Below, in pieces: positions 18,011 to 25,987 of a stretch of DNA of 64,000 nucleotides. A program made the position numbers and the translations under genes. The DNA comes from Streptomyces griseocarneus (lineage in GTDB: Bacteria > Actinomycetota > Actinomycetes > Streptomycetales > Streptomycetaceae), in NCBI GenBank assembly GCA_003674045.1, contig PENC01000027.1:47085-111084 (forward strand), written 5' to 3'. Below the pieces are notes generated by a model that made no database searches, was not told the origin of the DNA, and was given only the letters and a program-made list of their open reading frames with translations. Numbering within the stretch: position 1 is the stretch's first letter; each line of letters opens with the position of its first letter.

Positions 18011-18412
18011 TTACTTCCACGCCTTGTGGCCCATGTCCCACTTCTGCCAGTGGCCCTTGACCATGCGCTTCCAGCAGTGGGAGTGCTCGTCCCACTGGGC
18101 GTAGGTGCGGGAGTCGGCGTCCCAGCGCGTCCAGACGTGCGCCTTGGCGTCGAAACGGTCCTTCTTCTTGTCGACGCCCTTCTCCCAGCCGAGGTGCGCG
18201 CCCTTCTTCTCGCCCTTGTCCTTGTCACCCTTGCCGTGCTCGTCACCCTTGTCACCCTTGTCGTACTCGCCGTGGAGCACGTGGGTGTGGGCGGCCGGGG
18301 CCGGGTGGGGAGCCGGGGCGGCGAAGGCGGTGGCCCCTGCCGCGGCGACACCGGACAGCAGGGCAGCCGATGCGGTCGCCGTGGCGATGCGGCGCGTCCA
18401 TGCGCGAGACAT
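18011..18412 (-). CDS. Small secreted protein, Lys/Asp/His/Trp-rich
   Basis: 133 aa with a signal peptide (about 1-32, ending AFA-AP). A mature region follows with GDKGDEHGKGDKDKGEKKG and then a C-terminal part (about 75-133) that repeats aromatic-charged patterns: HVWTRWDADSRTYAQWDEHS and CWKRMVKGHWQKWDMGHKAW. Six tryptophans in about 50 residues with many His/Asp/Lys suggest surface or wall binding or metal binding, but this is speculation. I do not recognise the family. It starts at ATG 18412 with AAGGAG upstream. Confidence 0.7.
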   Translation of the reverse strand: MSRAWTRRIATATASAALLSGVAAAGATAFAAPAPHPAPAAHTHVLHGEYDKGDKGDEHGKGDKDKGEKKGAHLGWEKGVDKKKDRFDAKAHVWTRWDADSRTYAQWDEHSHCWKRMVKGHWQKWDMGHKAWK

Positions 18413-18618
18413 GCGTTCTCCTTGCTATGGGCTCCCATGGAGCTTCGCGACCACAGGAGCCGTGCTCGTGATGCGGGAGCATTCTTGGCCCCAACTCGCC
18501 CGCAGAGCGAGGGAATCCGATCGCTTTCCTCCATACGGATGATCGCCTCTTGTAGGGCGACGAGGCCTGTGCGAGGGCTCCGGCGGACACTCGGCGAAGC
18601 CCCGGCACACGGGGTCCG

Positions 18619-19452
18619 TCAGGCGCCCGCCGCCGTGACGACGGCGTCCGTGGCGAAACCCAGCAGAATTCCCGACAGCACGCACCAGGTGGTGAGTTGC
18701 TTCCGGCCGGCCCTGCGGGCGACGGCGAGCAGCTCGATGACGACGTAGAGGATCGAGCCCGCCGCCAGCCCCAGGAAGGCGATGGAGAGCGTTTCGTTGA
18801 CCACGTGCTGCCCGATGAGCGTGCCGACGAAGGTAGGACCGCCGCCGATGAGCCCGAGCCACAAGAGGGCTGCCCAGGACGGGCGTTCACCCTCGGCGGC
18901 CAGAGGGGCGACGATCCCGAAGCCCTCGGTGGCGTTGTGCAGGCCGAACCCGATGACGAGCAGGAGGGCGAGGGAGAGCTCCCCCTCGGCGGCCGAGTTG
19001 CCGATGGCCAGGCCCTCGGCGAAGTTGTGCAGGCCGATACCGGTCGCGATCATCAGCGCGAGCTCTCCGGCCTGCGTGCGCGGCGCCCCGGCCGACCCCG
19101 TCACCGCGACGGCACCGGGGCCGTCCGGCCGGGCTGCGGCGGCGGCGTTCCGGCGGCGCAGGGTCCAGGCGTCGTACGAGACGAGTCCGACGAGCCCGAC
19201 GGCCAGTCCGACGGCCAGAACGGCACCGCCGGAGGCGACCTTGCTCCAGCGATGGTCGCCGAGCGCGCCGTCGACGGGCTCCCAGGCGTGGGTCAGGACG
19301 TCCCACACGAGGAAGATCAGGATGCCGATGGCCGTGGCGTTCAGGCCCGCCTTGAGGCGGGGAGTGGACCTGCGCAGCCGCCCCACGGGCAGCCCGAGGT
19401 AGATGGTGAATCCTGCGATGGCACCCAACAGGGCGATGTTCGAGCTGGACAT
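18619..19452 (-). CDS. ZIP-family divalent metal transporter
   Basis: 277 aa, eight predicted helices. The metal-binding signatures of ZIP proteins are present: GLHNFAEGLAIGNS (about 142-155, HNxxEG) and GLHNATEGFGIVAPL in the following helices, plus a late YVVIELL helix. A variable loop after helix three is Ala/Arg-rich rather than His-rich. ZIP proteins import Zn, Mn or Fe. A palindrome TTAGGAATGCCTAA lies 56 bp upstream of the ATG and is a good candidate for a DtxR/MntR-type metal operator (listed separately). Confidence 0.88.
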   Translation of the reverse strand: MSSSNIALLGAIAGFTIYLGLPVGRLRRSTPRLKAGLNATAIGILIFLVWDVLTHAWEPVDGALGDHRWSKVASGGAVLAVGLAVGLVGLVSYDAWTLRRRNAAAAARPDGPGAVAVTGSAGAPRTQAGELALMIATGIGLHNFAEGLAIGNSAAEGELSLALLLVIGFGLHNATEGFGIVAPLAAEGERPSWAALLWLGLIGGGPTFVGTLIGQHVVNETLSIAFLGLAAGSILYVVIELLAVARRAGRKQLTTWCVLSGILLGFATDAVVTAAGA

Positions 19453-19507
19453 GGGTACTCCGCGGTGCCGGGGAGTGGGGGGTGCGATGGCGCATATTCA
19501 AGCCAGC

Positions 19508-19521
19508 TTAGGAATGCCTAA
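19508..19521. promoter_or_regulatory. Candidate metal-regulator operator upstream of ZIP gene
   Basis: TTAGG-AATG-CCTAA, arms perfectly complementary. The same architecture recurs in front of the agmatinase gene at 43684 as a perfect 14-bp palindrome. It resembles a compact half of DtxR-family (DmdR/IdeR/MntR) boxes. The binding protein is inferred. Confidence 0.5.
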
Positions 19522-19750
19522 CAACACCTCGGCCATGGTTTTTTGGAGAGCCATTACCGAGCGGACGGGGGCAATACCAGCGGCTTTCCCGAAGGACAAG
19601 CCAGCCCTTACGTCCCAGGTTCATACGTTCGAGGTGGCTCGATCCTTTCGTCAGCAGTGATCGGGGCGCACCGGCCGCCGGTTGTCGGACCCATGGGTGA
19701 AACTGACGCCACTTCAGTCCGTCCCATGAGGAACGAGGAACAGGGACCGC

Positions 19751-20260
19751 ATGCTCATACGCTCGATGTCACGCAAGGCCGTCGTCCACGCCGCCGCTCT
19801 CGCCGGTGCCGCCGCGCTGGCCGTGTCCGTCGCCGCCCCGGCGAACGCCGCGACCCACGGCTCCGGTACCACCCACCAGGCCGGGGCCACCGTGAAGACG
19901 GTGACCCCGCAGCAGGCCGCCGAGGCCGTCACCTTCGCGGCGCAGCAGATCGGGAAGCCGTTCGTGATGGGTGCGAACGGGCCCGAGTCCTTCGACTCGC
20001 CCGGCCTGACGCAGGCCGCGTACGCCTCCGTCGGCGTCAGCATCCCCCGCACCTCGCTGGAGCAGTGGCAGCGCTCCACCCACCTCACCGCGAGCCAGGT
20101 GCGCAAGGGCGACCTGGTCTTCTTCTCGGACGGCAATCACGTGGGCATCGTGGCCGACGCCGCGAAGCACCTCGTGATCCACGCCCCGTATCCGGGGACG
20201 AGGGTCCGGTACCAGGACTACGACACCATTCCGAACCTCACGGGCTTCGGCCGCCCGTAA
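19751..20260 (+). CDS. NlpC/P60-like secreted protein lacking the catalytic Cys
   Basis: 169 aa. A signal peptide (about 1-33, ending ANA-AT) precedes an NlpC/P60 (C40) fold starting VTFAAQQIGKPFVMGANGP. In active peptidases the next block reads (Y/F)DCSGL with the nucleophile Cys. Here it is SFDSPGLTQAAY, i.e. Cys to Ser and Ser to Pro. The second catalytic region is kept (KGDLVFF...NHVGIV). The protein is thus probably a non-catalytic cell-wall-binding relative, or a serine variant of unknown activity. The DNA clearly reads TCG CCC at these codons. It starts at ATG 19751. Confidence 0.85.
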   Translation: MLIRSMSRKAVVHAAALAGAAALAVSVAAPANAATHGSGTTHQAGATVKTVTPQQAAEAVTFAAQQIGKPFVMGANGPESFDSPGLTQAAYASVGVSIPRTSLEQWQRSTHLTASQVRKGDLVFFSDGNHVGIVADAAKHLVIHAPYPGTRVRYQDYDTIPNLTGFGRP

Positions 20261-20364
20261 CACCGGCCGGGCCTGCCACCGGTCGGCCTCGCCACCGGCA
20301 TGCCGTGCCCTACCGGCACGGATATCCGGTGGCGGGGCCATCGATTCACGGCGATGATCCACCT

Positions 20365-21132
20365 ATGTCGCGAACGTTCGAAGATCTGATCGCCGAGGCG
20401 GCGTCCGTGTCCGTGGCGGGCTGGGACTTCTCCTGGCTCGAGGGCCGGGCCACCGAGGCGCGCCCTTCCTGGGGATATCAGCGCGCCATGGGCGAGAGGC
20501 TGGCGCGCGCGTCCGCGGCGCTGGACATCCAGACGGGCGGCGGCGAGGTCCTCGCCGGTGCCCCGAAGCTGCCCCCGGTGATGGTGGCCACCGAGTCCTG
20601 GCCGCCGAACGTCGCCAAGGCGACCGCGCTGCTGCACCCGCGCGGGGCCGTCGTCGTCGCCGACGAGGACGAGCCGCCGCTGCCGTTCGCCGACGCCGCG
20701 TTCGACCTGGTGACCAGCCGCCACCCGGTGACCGTCTGGTGGGACGAGATCGCCAGGGTGCTGCGGCCGGGCGGCACGTACTTCTCCCAGCAGGTGGGGC
20801 CCGCCAGCGTCTTCGAACTGGTCGAGTACTTCCTCGGGCCGCAGCCGGAGGAGATCCGCACCAAGCGCGACCCCGAGGACGCCCGCCGAGCCGCGGAGGC
20901 CGCCGGGCTGGAGGTCGTGGACCTGCGCGCCGAGCGCCTGCGCATGGAGTTCTCCGACGTCGGCGCGGTCGTCTATTTCCTGCGGAAGGTGATCTGGATG
21001 GTCCCCGGATTCACCGTCGAGCAGTACCGCGACCGGCTCCGGGAACTGCACGACAGGATGCAGACCGAGGGGCCCTTCGTCGCGCACTCCGCGCGTTTCC
21101 TGATCGAGGCCCGCAAGCCTTTCCGCGACTGA
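20365..21132 (+). CDS. Class I SAM-dependent methyltransferase
   Basis: 255 aa. The Rossmann core shows ALDIQTGGGEVLAG (about residues 51-64, SAM-binding motif I with the acidic Asp) and VVVADEDEPPLPFADAAFDL (motif II and III region). ARVLRPGGTYFSQQVGP is the post-I motif typical of UbiE-like enzymes (Methyltransf_11). The substrate is unknown; the C-terminal half (about 165-255) is a cap with VVYFLRKVIWMVPGF. The start is ATG at 20365. It stands alone between the NlpC-like gene and the indigoidine operon, with a terminator after it. Confidence 0.85.
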   Translation: MSRTFEDLIAEAASVSVAGWDFSWLEGRATEARPSWGYQRAMGERLARASAALDIQTGGGEVLAGAPKLPPVMVATESWPPNVAKATALLHPRGAVVVADEDEPPLPFADAAFDLVTSRHPVTVWWDEIARVLRPGGTYFSQQVGPASVFELVEYFLGPQPEEIRTKRDPEDARRAAEAAGLEVVDLRAERLRMEFSDVGAVVYFLRKVIWMVPGFTVEQYRDRLRELHDRMQTEGPFVAHSARFLIEARKPFRD

Positions 21133-21139
21133 GGTGCCC

Positions 21140-21167
21140 GGGCGTACGGACCTTTGCCCGTACGCCC
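21140..21167. terminator. Hairpin terminator at the end of the methyltransferase gene
   Basis: GGGCGTACGG (21140-21149) and CCGTACGCCC (21158-21167), 10-bp perfect stem, 8-nt loop. It separates the methyltransferase from the convergent indigoidine operon. Confidence 0.6.
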
Positions 21168-21222
21168 CGTACGCCCGTTCCGCGTCCGCCGCCGCGCCCG
21201 CTCCGCGCCCCGTCCCGCGTCC

Positions 21223-21915
21223 TCAGACCGTCCCGAAGAACCGGTCGCCGAAATCCCCGATGCCCGGGAGCATGTAGGCGTTCTCGTTCAGCCGCTCCTC
21301 GATGGAGGACGTCACGATCCTCACCTTCGGGAACCGCTCGCATACGGCGGCGATGCCCTCCGGGACGGTGATGAAGTTGACGAAGACGATGTTCTCCTCC
21401 TTCACCCCGTGGTCGAGGAGCAGCGAAATGGCGGCGAGCGCGGTGCCGCCGGTGGCCAACATGGGTTCGAGCATCAGGACGTGCCGCTCGGCGATGTCCT
21501 CGGGAAGCTTCGAGTAGTAGAGCTTGGGGAGCTTCGTCACCGGGTCCCGCTGCATGAGGATCTTGCCGATGCGTATCCCCGGGACGACGGTGCGGAGCTG
21601 GCCCTCCATGCTCTCGCCCGCGCGGATGATCGGCACCCCGCAGAGCTTTCCGGCGAACCGCAGGCCCTTGTACTCCCTGCCGACGGGGGTCTCGACCACG
21701 TGCTCCTCGAAGGGCAGCAGGTCCAGGCCCGCCTCGATCAGCAGGCGGATGATGCGCTCCGAGTAGAAGACGAAGTCCTCCCGGGCGGCATTGCGGTCAC
21801 GGATGACCGTGTGCAGGGCCCGCAGCTGATGCGTCTGCGGCAGCAAGTGCACATTCCTGCCGAGGTATTCCTCGATCGACACGGTCTCCTCCGTCGCCGC
21901 GGTCGTGCTGGTCAT
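21223..21915 (-). CDS. FUR1-type uracil phosphoribosyltransferase
   Basis: 230 aa. Catalyses uracil + PRPP to UMP. The PRPP loop is LEPMLATGGTALAA (about 150-163) and the uracil-binding end reads LPGIGDFGDRFFG. The body (RDRNAAREDFVFYSERIIRLL, then GVPIIRAGESMEGQLR, IRIGKILMQRD, LPKLYYSKLPEDIAERHVL) closely follows the yeast FUR1 pattern rather than the bacterial Upp encoded at 37.8 kb. It is the last gene of the indigoidine/minimycin-type operon. A UPRTase has, as I recall, been described as a protective enzyme in minimycin clusters. Start ATG 21915 has GGGAGAGG upstream; GTG 21933 is an alternative. Confidence 0.88.
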   Translation of the reverse strand: MTSTTAATEETVSIEEYLGRNVHLLPQTHQLRALHTVIRDRNAAREDFVFYSERIIRLLIEAGLDLLPFEEHVVETPVGREYKGLRFAGKLCGVPIIRAGESMEGQLRTVVPGIRIGKILMQRDPVTKLPKLYYSKLPEDIAERHVLMLEPMLATGGTALAAISLLLDHGVKEENIVFVNFITVPEGIAAVCERFPKVRIVTSSIEERLNENAYMLPGIGDFGDRFFGTV

Positions 21916-21966
21916 GGTGCTGCCTCTCCCCACTCGTGTTTTCTCCGGCTTTCTCTCCGGCGCGGT

Positions 21967-23166
21967 CTATTCCGTCGGCGGCTGCTCGAAGGACGGGGGC
22001 AGCCCCGGCGTGACCGTGAACTGCGTGCCCGCCGCGCGGAAGACCGACCTGCGGCCGGTGCGCTCCCATACCCGCCGCATCACGTACACGAGCTTCGGGT
22101 TGTGCTCCTCGTCCTCCTCGAAGGCGCGGAGAACGGTGAGCCGCCAGTCCTGCTCCCAGATCTCCGGCACGTCCGCGTCGACCGCGCCCCGGAATGCCGC
22201 GTGGAGGCCCGCCAGCTTCTTCCGCTCCGGGAAGTCGGCCCCGGAGAAGATGACGCACAGCATGCCGATCCAGAAGCACTTCACGACGTGCTTCCGCCGG
22301 TCCTCGGGCAGCTTTCCGGCGATCTGCTCCATCGCGTGCAGCGAGGTGATCAGGTGCAGCAGCACGAAATCGCCCGGCACGGCCAGATAGAGCAGGGACA
22401 CGACGTAGTAGAGCTGTTCCCAGCTCTCCTCGGCGTCCTGGTCATCGATCCAGGCCGGGGTGCGGTGGATCAGCGGGTGCCCGGCACCGAGCAGCCTGGC
22501 GATGCGGTACTGCAGGCCGGAGCGCGCGAGCTCCGGGTGAATTCCCTCGGCGATGCCGACGGCGGTGTCACCGACGAGTTCCCGGACCCAGTTCTGCAAC
22601 GCGTCACGGTCGTCCTCCCAGGCACCGGCGATCCGCAGCAGGGAATCGACGGCCTGCTCGCCCTCGGTCCCCTCGCCCTTTCCTTCCGCCCGCTCCGGGT
22701 GGCACGAGACGTACGAGAACGCCATGTAGGCGAGGCCCTCGACGGTCATCCACCGGTTTCCCGCGTCGATGGCCCAGCCCAGGTGAATGGTGGCGTGGGT
22801 GAAGGCGCCGACCCAGCCGGGCAGCAGCTCCGGCACATAGCGCCGCAGGACTTCCTCGGTGCCGAGCTCCTTCTCCCGCCGGTCGAAGAAGTCGCAATAG
22901 GCGGAGAAGCTGCTGCGCTCGCCGAGGTGCTCGCGCCAGTTCTCCTCGGTGATCACATACTTCGACACGCGCGGCGGCTCCAGGCCGTAGCCGTACGTGG
23001 TGAGCTCGGCGTAGCTCTCGTAATACGCCTTGATCTGCTCGGGAGTCGCGCCGAGCCCGTTCAGGGCGACGACCGCGTGCTTGACGTGGTTGCTGAGATG
23101 GCCGTTGAACTCGATATGGTACGTACGGTCGTTGAGCAGTTCCTCGACGACGGTGGTGTCCGTCAT
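21967..23166 (-). CDS. Questin oxidase family (DUF4243) protein
   Basis: 399 aa. The opening HIEFNGHLSNHVKHAVVALN (about 18-37) and several helical segments with His pairs (WVGAFTHATIHLGWAID, VLLHLITSLHAMEQI) mark the questin oxidase/AflY family. Fungal members cleave aromatic polyketides. In bacteria DUF4243 proteins occur in indigoidine/minimycin clusters, sometimes fused to a HAD phosphatase. Here it is a separate gene overlapping the preceding transporter by 4 bp (ATGA) and followed by the UPRTase after 51 bp. Possible roles are oxidation of the cyclised glutamine intermediate or of the C-nucleoside base; which one is not shown by sequence. Confidence 0.87.
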   Translation of the reverse strand: MTDTTVVEELLNDRTYHIEFNGHLSNHVKHAVVALNGLGATPEQIKAYYESYAELTTYGYGLEPPRVSKYVITEENWREHLGERSSFSAYCDFFDRREKELGTEEVLRRYVPELLPGWVGAFTHATIHLGWAIDAGNRWMTVEGLAYMAFSYVSCHPERAEGKGEGTEGEQAVDSLLRIAGAWEDDRDALQNWVRELVGDTAVGIAEGIHPELARSGLQYRIARLLGAGHPLIHRTPAWIDDQDAEESWEQLYYVVSLLYLAVPGDFVLLHLITSLHAMEQIAGKLPEDRRKHVVKCFWIGMLCVIFSGADFPERKKLAGLHAAFRGAVDADVPEIWEQDWRLTVLRAFEEDEEHNPKLVYVMRRVWERTGRRSVFRAAGTQFTVTPGLPPSFEQPPTE

Positions 23167-23648
23167 GTGTTGTGCCTTTCTTGCCGGGAGTCCTGCTGGG
23201 AGTCCTGCCGGGAGCCATGCTGGGAGGCGCTCACCACTCTGGACATGTAGACCCCCGCGATGACGATGACGACCCCCAGGCAGCGGAGTGCGCCGGGTGC
23301 CTCGTGCCGGTCCTGGTAGTCGATGAGCACCGCGGTGATCATCTGGCCGCTGATCACCATCAGGGCGGCGGTCATCGCCCCGAGCCTGGGGAACACATAG
23401 CTGTTGACGGCCACGAAGAGCGCGCCGAAGAAGCCGCCGAGATAGGCGGTGAAGGGCGCGGAGCCGCTCTCGTCGAATTTCCAGTCGTTCATCACGAGCA
23501 GGACGAGCGTGAGGAAGAGGAATCCGACGACGTGGTTCCAGAGGGATGCCTTGAAAGGGCCGACCCGGGTGCTCAGCTTGCCGTTGACGGCCCGGCTGGT
23601 GCCGATGATCGCACCGTTCAGGAAGGCCAGCAGGATGTAGGGAAGCAT
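23163..23648 (-). CDS. DMT-superfamily (YdcZ/DUF606) transporter, half 2
   Basis: 161 aa, five predicted helices (about 1-16, 34-54, 66-86, 93-113, 122-140) and a polar Gln/Arg-rich tail (HGSRQDSQQDSRQERHN). It belongs to the YdcZ-like family of short DMT proteins, often encoded as adjacent pairs that act together. Its partner is the immediately upstream 23652-24182 gene, with only 3 bp between them. Within this operon the pair is probably the exporter for the pigment or C-nucleoside. The start is ATG at 23648; its last codons overlap the questin oxidase start. Confidence 0.82.
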   Translation of the reverse strand: MLPYILLAFLNGAIIGTSRAVNGKLSTRVGPFKASLWNHVVGFLFLTLVLLVMNDWKFDESGSAPFTAYLGGFFGALFVAVNSYVFPRLGAMTAALMVISGQMITAVLIDYQDRHEAPGALRCLGVVIVIAGVYMSRVVSASQHGSRQDSQQDSRQERHNT

Positions 23649-23651
23649 CGC

Positions 23652-24182
23652 TCACGCCCCGCCGAAGATGATGAGCGCGCTGCCCACGAGGACCGACAGC
23701 ACGACGAGGAAATCCGCGAGCACCAGTCGGCGCCGGGGAGTGCCGAACAGGCCGAAGGAGTCCGAGACGATGCCGAACAGGACCTGGCCGACGAGCATGA
23801 GCGCGATGGTGCCGGAGAGTTCCAGGTCGCTGTTGACCGCGATGGAGGCCAGCATCACCGTGAAGGCGCCGGGAATGCCGCCCAGGTAGGACCAGAGCGG
23901 TGCCGCGGCGCGCTGCCCGTTTCCGCTCCCGCCGTTTCCGGCCCCGCCGTTTCCTTCCCCGGCCTGTCCGCTCCCGCCGCCCGCCGATTTACGGCCGGGC
24001 CGGAATGCCCTGCCGGTCAGCACGACGAGGACGAGGGCGACCACGGCACCCAGGCCGTGGGCCACCCACGACCCGAAGACCGACGACGTGTGATTCGCCA
24101 GGGTGCCGTTGTAGTGGGTCATCAGCGCGAGGAGAACGCCTCCCGCGACGCCCAGGATCCAGTCGGTCGACCGTCCGAGCAC
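23652..24182 (-). CDS. DMT-superfamily (YdcZ/DUF606) transporter, half 1
   Basis: 176 aa from GTG 24182, which begins two bases after the stop of the HAD gene. Five hydrophobic helices are visible. A Gly/Ser/Asn-rich loop (SAGGGSGQAGEGNGGAGNGG, about 66-85) between helices two and three is unusual and may be a flexible cytoplasmic linker. It pairs with the gene at 23163-23648. A longer reading to ATG 24227 would overlap the HAD gene and adds only basic residues, so I did not choose it. Confidence 0.8.
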   Translation of the reverse strand: MLGRSTDWILGVAGGVLLALMTHYNGTLANHTSSVFGSWVAHGLGAVVALVLVVLTGRAFRPGRKSAGGGSGQAGEGNGGAGNGGSGNGQRAAAPLWSYLGGIPGAFTVMLASIAVNSDLELSGTIALMLVGQVLFGIVSDSFGLFGTPRRRLVLADFLVVLSVLVGSALIIFGGA

Positions 24183-24184
24183 GG

Positions 24185-24868
24185 TTACCGGCCCTCGCCG
24201 GTGCCGGGGAAAGCGGCGCGTATGCACGCCAGGACCTCGTCGAAGGTGTCGGCGGTCCAGGTGGGGCCGACCGTGGCCAGTTCCTCGCGGCTGTGGATTC
24301 CATAGGTGACCGCGATCGACCGCATTCCGGCGCCCTTGGCCATCAGCAGATCGTGGGTCGTGTCCCCCACCATCACAGCCTGCTCGGGACCGATGCCCAG
24401 TGCCGCCATGACGGCACGGCCGGATTCGGGGTCCGGCTTGGGCCGGGACACCTGGTCCGCGCCGATCACGACGGTGAACAGCTCGCGCAGACCGGCCGCC
24501 GTCAGCAGCGCGTCGGCGCTCGCGTAGAACTTGCTCGTCGCCACGGTCAGCGTGAATCCCTGCCGGTGGAGTTCCGCGAGTCCGTCCGCGACGTGGGGAA
24601 AGAGGAGTTCCCGGGATCTGGGAAGAATGATCTCCCGGAACAGCCGCTGGTACTGCGCCACGCCCTCGGCGACCCGTTCGTCGTCCAGCGGAATGCCCAG
24701 CAGTTTGCCGAACGCCTGCTCAAGCGGCAGTCCGATGGTCGCGCGGACGGCGGCCGGGTCCGGGGCCTCGGCGCCCATGGCCGTGAAGGCGGCGGTGAAG
24801 GTCTCGACGATGGCGCGGGGCGTGTCGACGAGCGTGCCGTCCAGGTCGAAGACCACGGCGTCTGTCAT
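24185..24868 (-). CDS. HAD-family phosphatase (IndB/MinC N-terminal type)
   Basis: 227 aa. HAD motif I VFDLDGTLVDTP (about 6-17) has the nucleophile Asp and the +2 acid/base Asp. Motif II is LTVATSKF, motif III the Lys in SRPKPDPE, and motif IV GDTTHDLLMAKGAG. A helical C1 cap (about 17-90) indicates a phosphoglycolate-phosphatase-like enzyme acting on a small phosphorylated substrate. In indigoidine/minimycin clusters this phosphatase follows psuG and is proposed to dephosphorylate the C-nucleoside 5'-phosphate. It starts at ATG 24868, 53 bp after psuG. Confidence 0.9.
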   Translation of the reverse strand: MTDAVVFDLDGTLVDTPRAIVETFTAAFTAMGAEAPDPAAVRATIGLPLEQAFGKLLGIPLDDERVAEGVAQYQRLFREIILPRSRELLFPHVADGLAELHRQGFTLTVATSKFYASADALLTAAGLRELFTVVIGADQVSRPKPDPESGRAVMAALGIGPEQAVMVGDTTHDLLMAKGAGMRSIAVTYGIHSREELATVGPTWTADTFDEVLACIRAAFPGTGEGR

Positions 24869-24921
24869 CTCGGTCCTTTCGGGAATCGCGGTGGGATTCG
24901 GGTCTCTTCGGTTCGTCCGGA

Positions 24922-25860
24922 TCAGTTCTTCCTCAGAAGCGCGGCGTGCGCGGCGGCGATACGGCCCGCGGCCTCCGCCGTGCTGATGAGGACCGCCATG
25001 TTCGCCCGGGCGGACCGCCCCTCGGTCACCTTGTCCACCGCGCGCATGAGGTACTTGGTGATGGCGTTGCCGCGCACACCTTCCTTTTCCGCGGCGACGA
25101 TCGCGTCCTCGATGGCCTGCTCGACCTCACGGCTGTCGATGGCGTCCTCCGCCCCGATGGGGCTGGTGATCAGGAAGCCGTTGTCGTTGCCCAGGGCCCA
25201 GTGCGTCTCGACGGCGCGGGCGATTTCGCTCTCGTCGTCCATCCGGTGCGGGCTGCGGAATCCGCTGGAGAGACAGTAGAAGGCCGGGAAGTCGTCGGAC
25301 CGGTAGGAGACGAGCGGCACGCAGTGCGTCTCCAGGAATTCCAGCGTCAGGCCGAGGTCGAGGATGTTCTTGGCACCGGCGCAGACCACCGCCACCTTGG
25401 AGCGGGTGAACTGGACGAGGTCCGAGGAGATGTCCATGGTGCGCTCGGCGCCCCGGTGCACACCGCCGATTCCCGCGGAGGCGAAGAACGGGATGCCCGC
25501 CAGGTCCGCGGCCACCAGCGAGGAGGCGACCGTGGTGGCACCCATGCCGCCCCGTGCGAGCACGATGCCCATGTCCCTGCTGCTGACCTTGGGAATTCCC
25601 GGGGTCGACGCGAAACGCTCGATGTCCGCGTCGGTCATGCCGACCAGGATGCGGCCGTTCTCGACGCCGATCGTGGCCGGGACCGAACCGCCGGCCCGTA
25701 CCGCCGCCTCCACTTTCCGGGCGGTCTCCGCGTTCTCGGGGTACTGCAGCCCGTGGGTGATGACATTCGATTCCAGAGCCACGACCGGCAGGCCGGAGGC
25801 GAGGGCGTCGGACACCTCTTCGGTGAAGACCAGCGGGACGTTCTCGTGGTTGTTGCGCAC
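24922..25860 (-). CDS. psuG: Pseudouridine-5'-phosphate glycosidase (PsuG/IndA)
   Basis: 312 aa. PsuG reversibly joins a base to ribose-5-phosphate through a C-C bond. Diagnostic blocks are VVALESNVITHGLQYPENAE (about 25-44), GSVPATIGVENGRI, GATTVASSLVAADLAGIPFF and FASAGIGGVHRGAE (about 136-149), then SYRSDDFPAFYCLSSGF. The length is normal. In this operon the expected substrate is not uracil but the cyclised glutamine product of the NRPS, giving a C-nucleoside phosphate. Start is GTG 25860 (VRNNHENVPLVFTEE); a GAGAAG site lies upstream. A 116-bp gap separates it from the tautomerase gene. Confidence 0.94.
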   Translation of the reverse strand: MRNNHENVPLVFTEEVSDALASGLPVVALESNVITHGLQYPENAETARKVEAAVRAGGSVPATIGVENGRILVGMTDADIERFASTPGIPKVSSRDMGIVLARGGMGATTVASSLVAADLAGIPFFASAGIGGVHRGAERTMDISSDLVQFTRSKVAVVCAGAKNILDLGLTLEFLETHCVPLVSYRSDDFPAFYCLSSGFRSPHRMDDESEIARAVETHWALGNDNGFLITSPIGAEDAIDSREVEQAIEDAIVAAEKEGVRGNAITKYLMRAVDKVTEGRSARANMAVLISTAEAAGRIAAAHAALLRKN

Positions 25861-25941
25861 TGTCGCTTCTCGTTTCGCGTGAAGGGGCGGCGGGCGGGGC
25901 GGCGGCCGGAAGATCCGGCCGCCGCCGACCGCTCGCAGTGG

Positions 25942-25987
25942 TCCGGCGTCAGTAGTTCGATGTCGGCAATCCGGCGTCAGTAGTTCG
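25942..25987. repeat. Duplicated 18-bp end of the tautomerase gene
   Basis: TCCGGCGTCAGTAGTTCG occurs at 25942-25959 and again at 25970-25987. The second copy contains the tautomerase stop codon; the first is a duplicate 28 bp downstream in the 3' untranslated gap. Confidence 0.7.

Noticed and set aside
19453..19750. Riboswitch (c-di-AMP/ydaO type) before the NlpC/P60-like gene
   Set aside because: Such genes often carry one in Streptomyces, but I could not find the conserved ydaO core words here.
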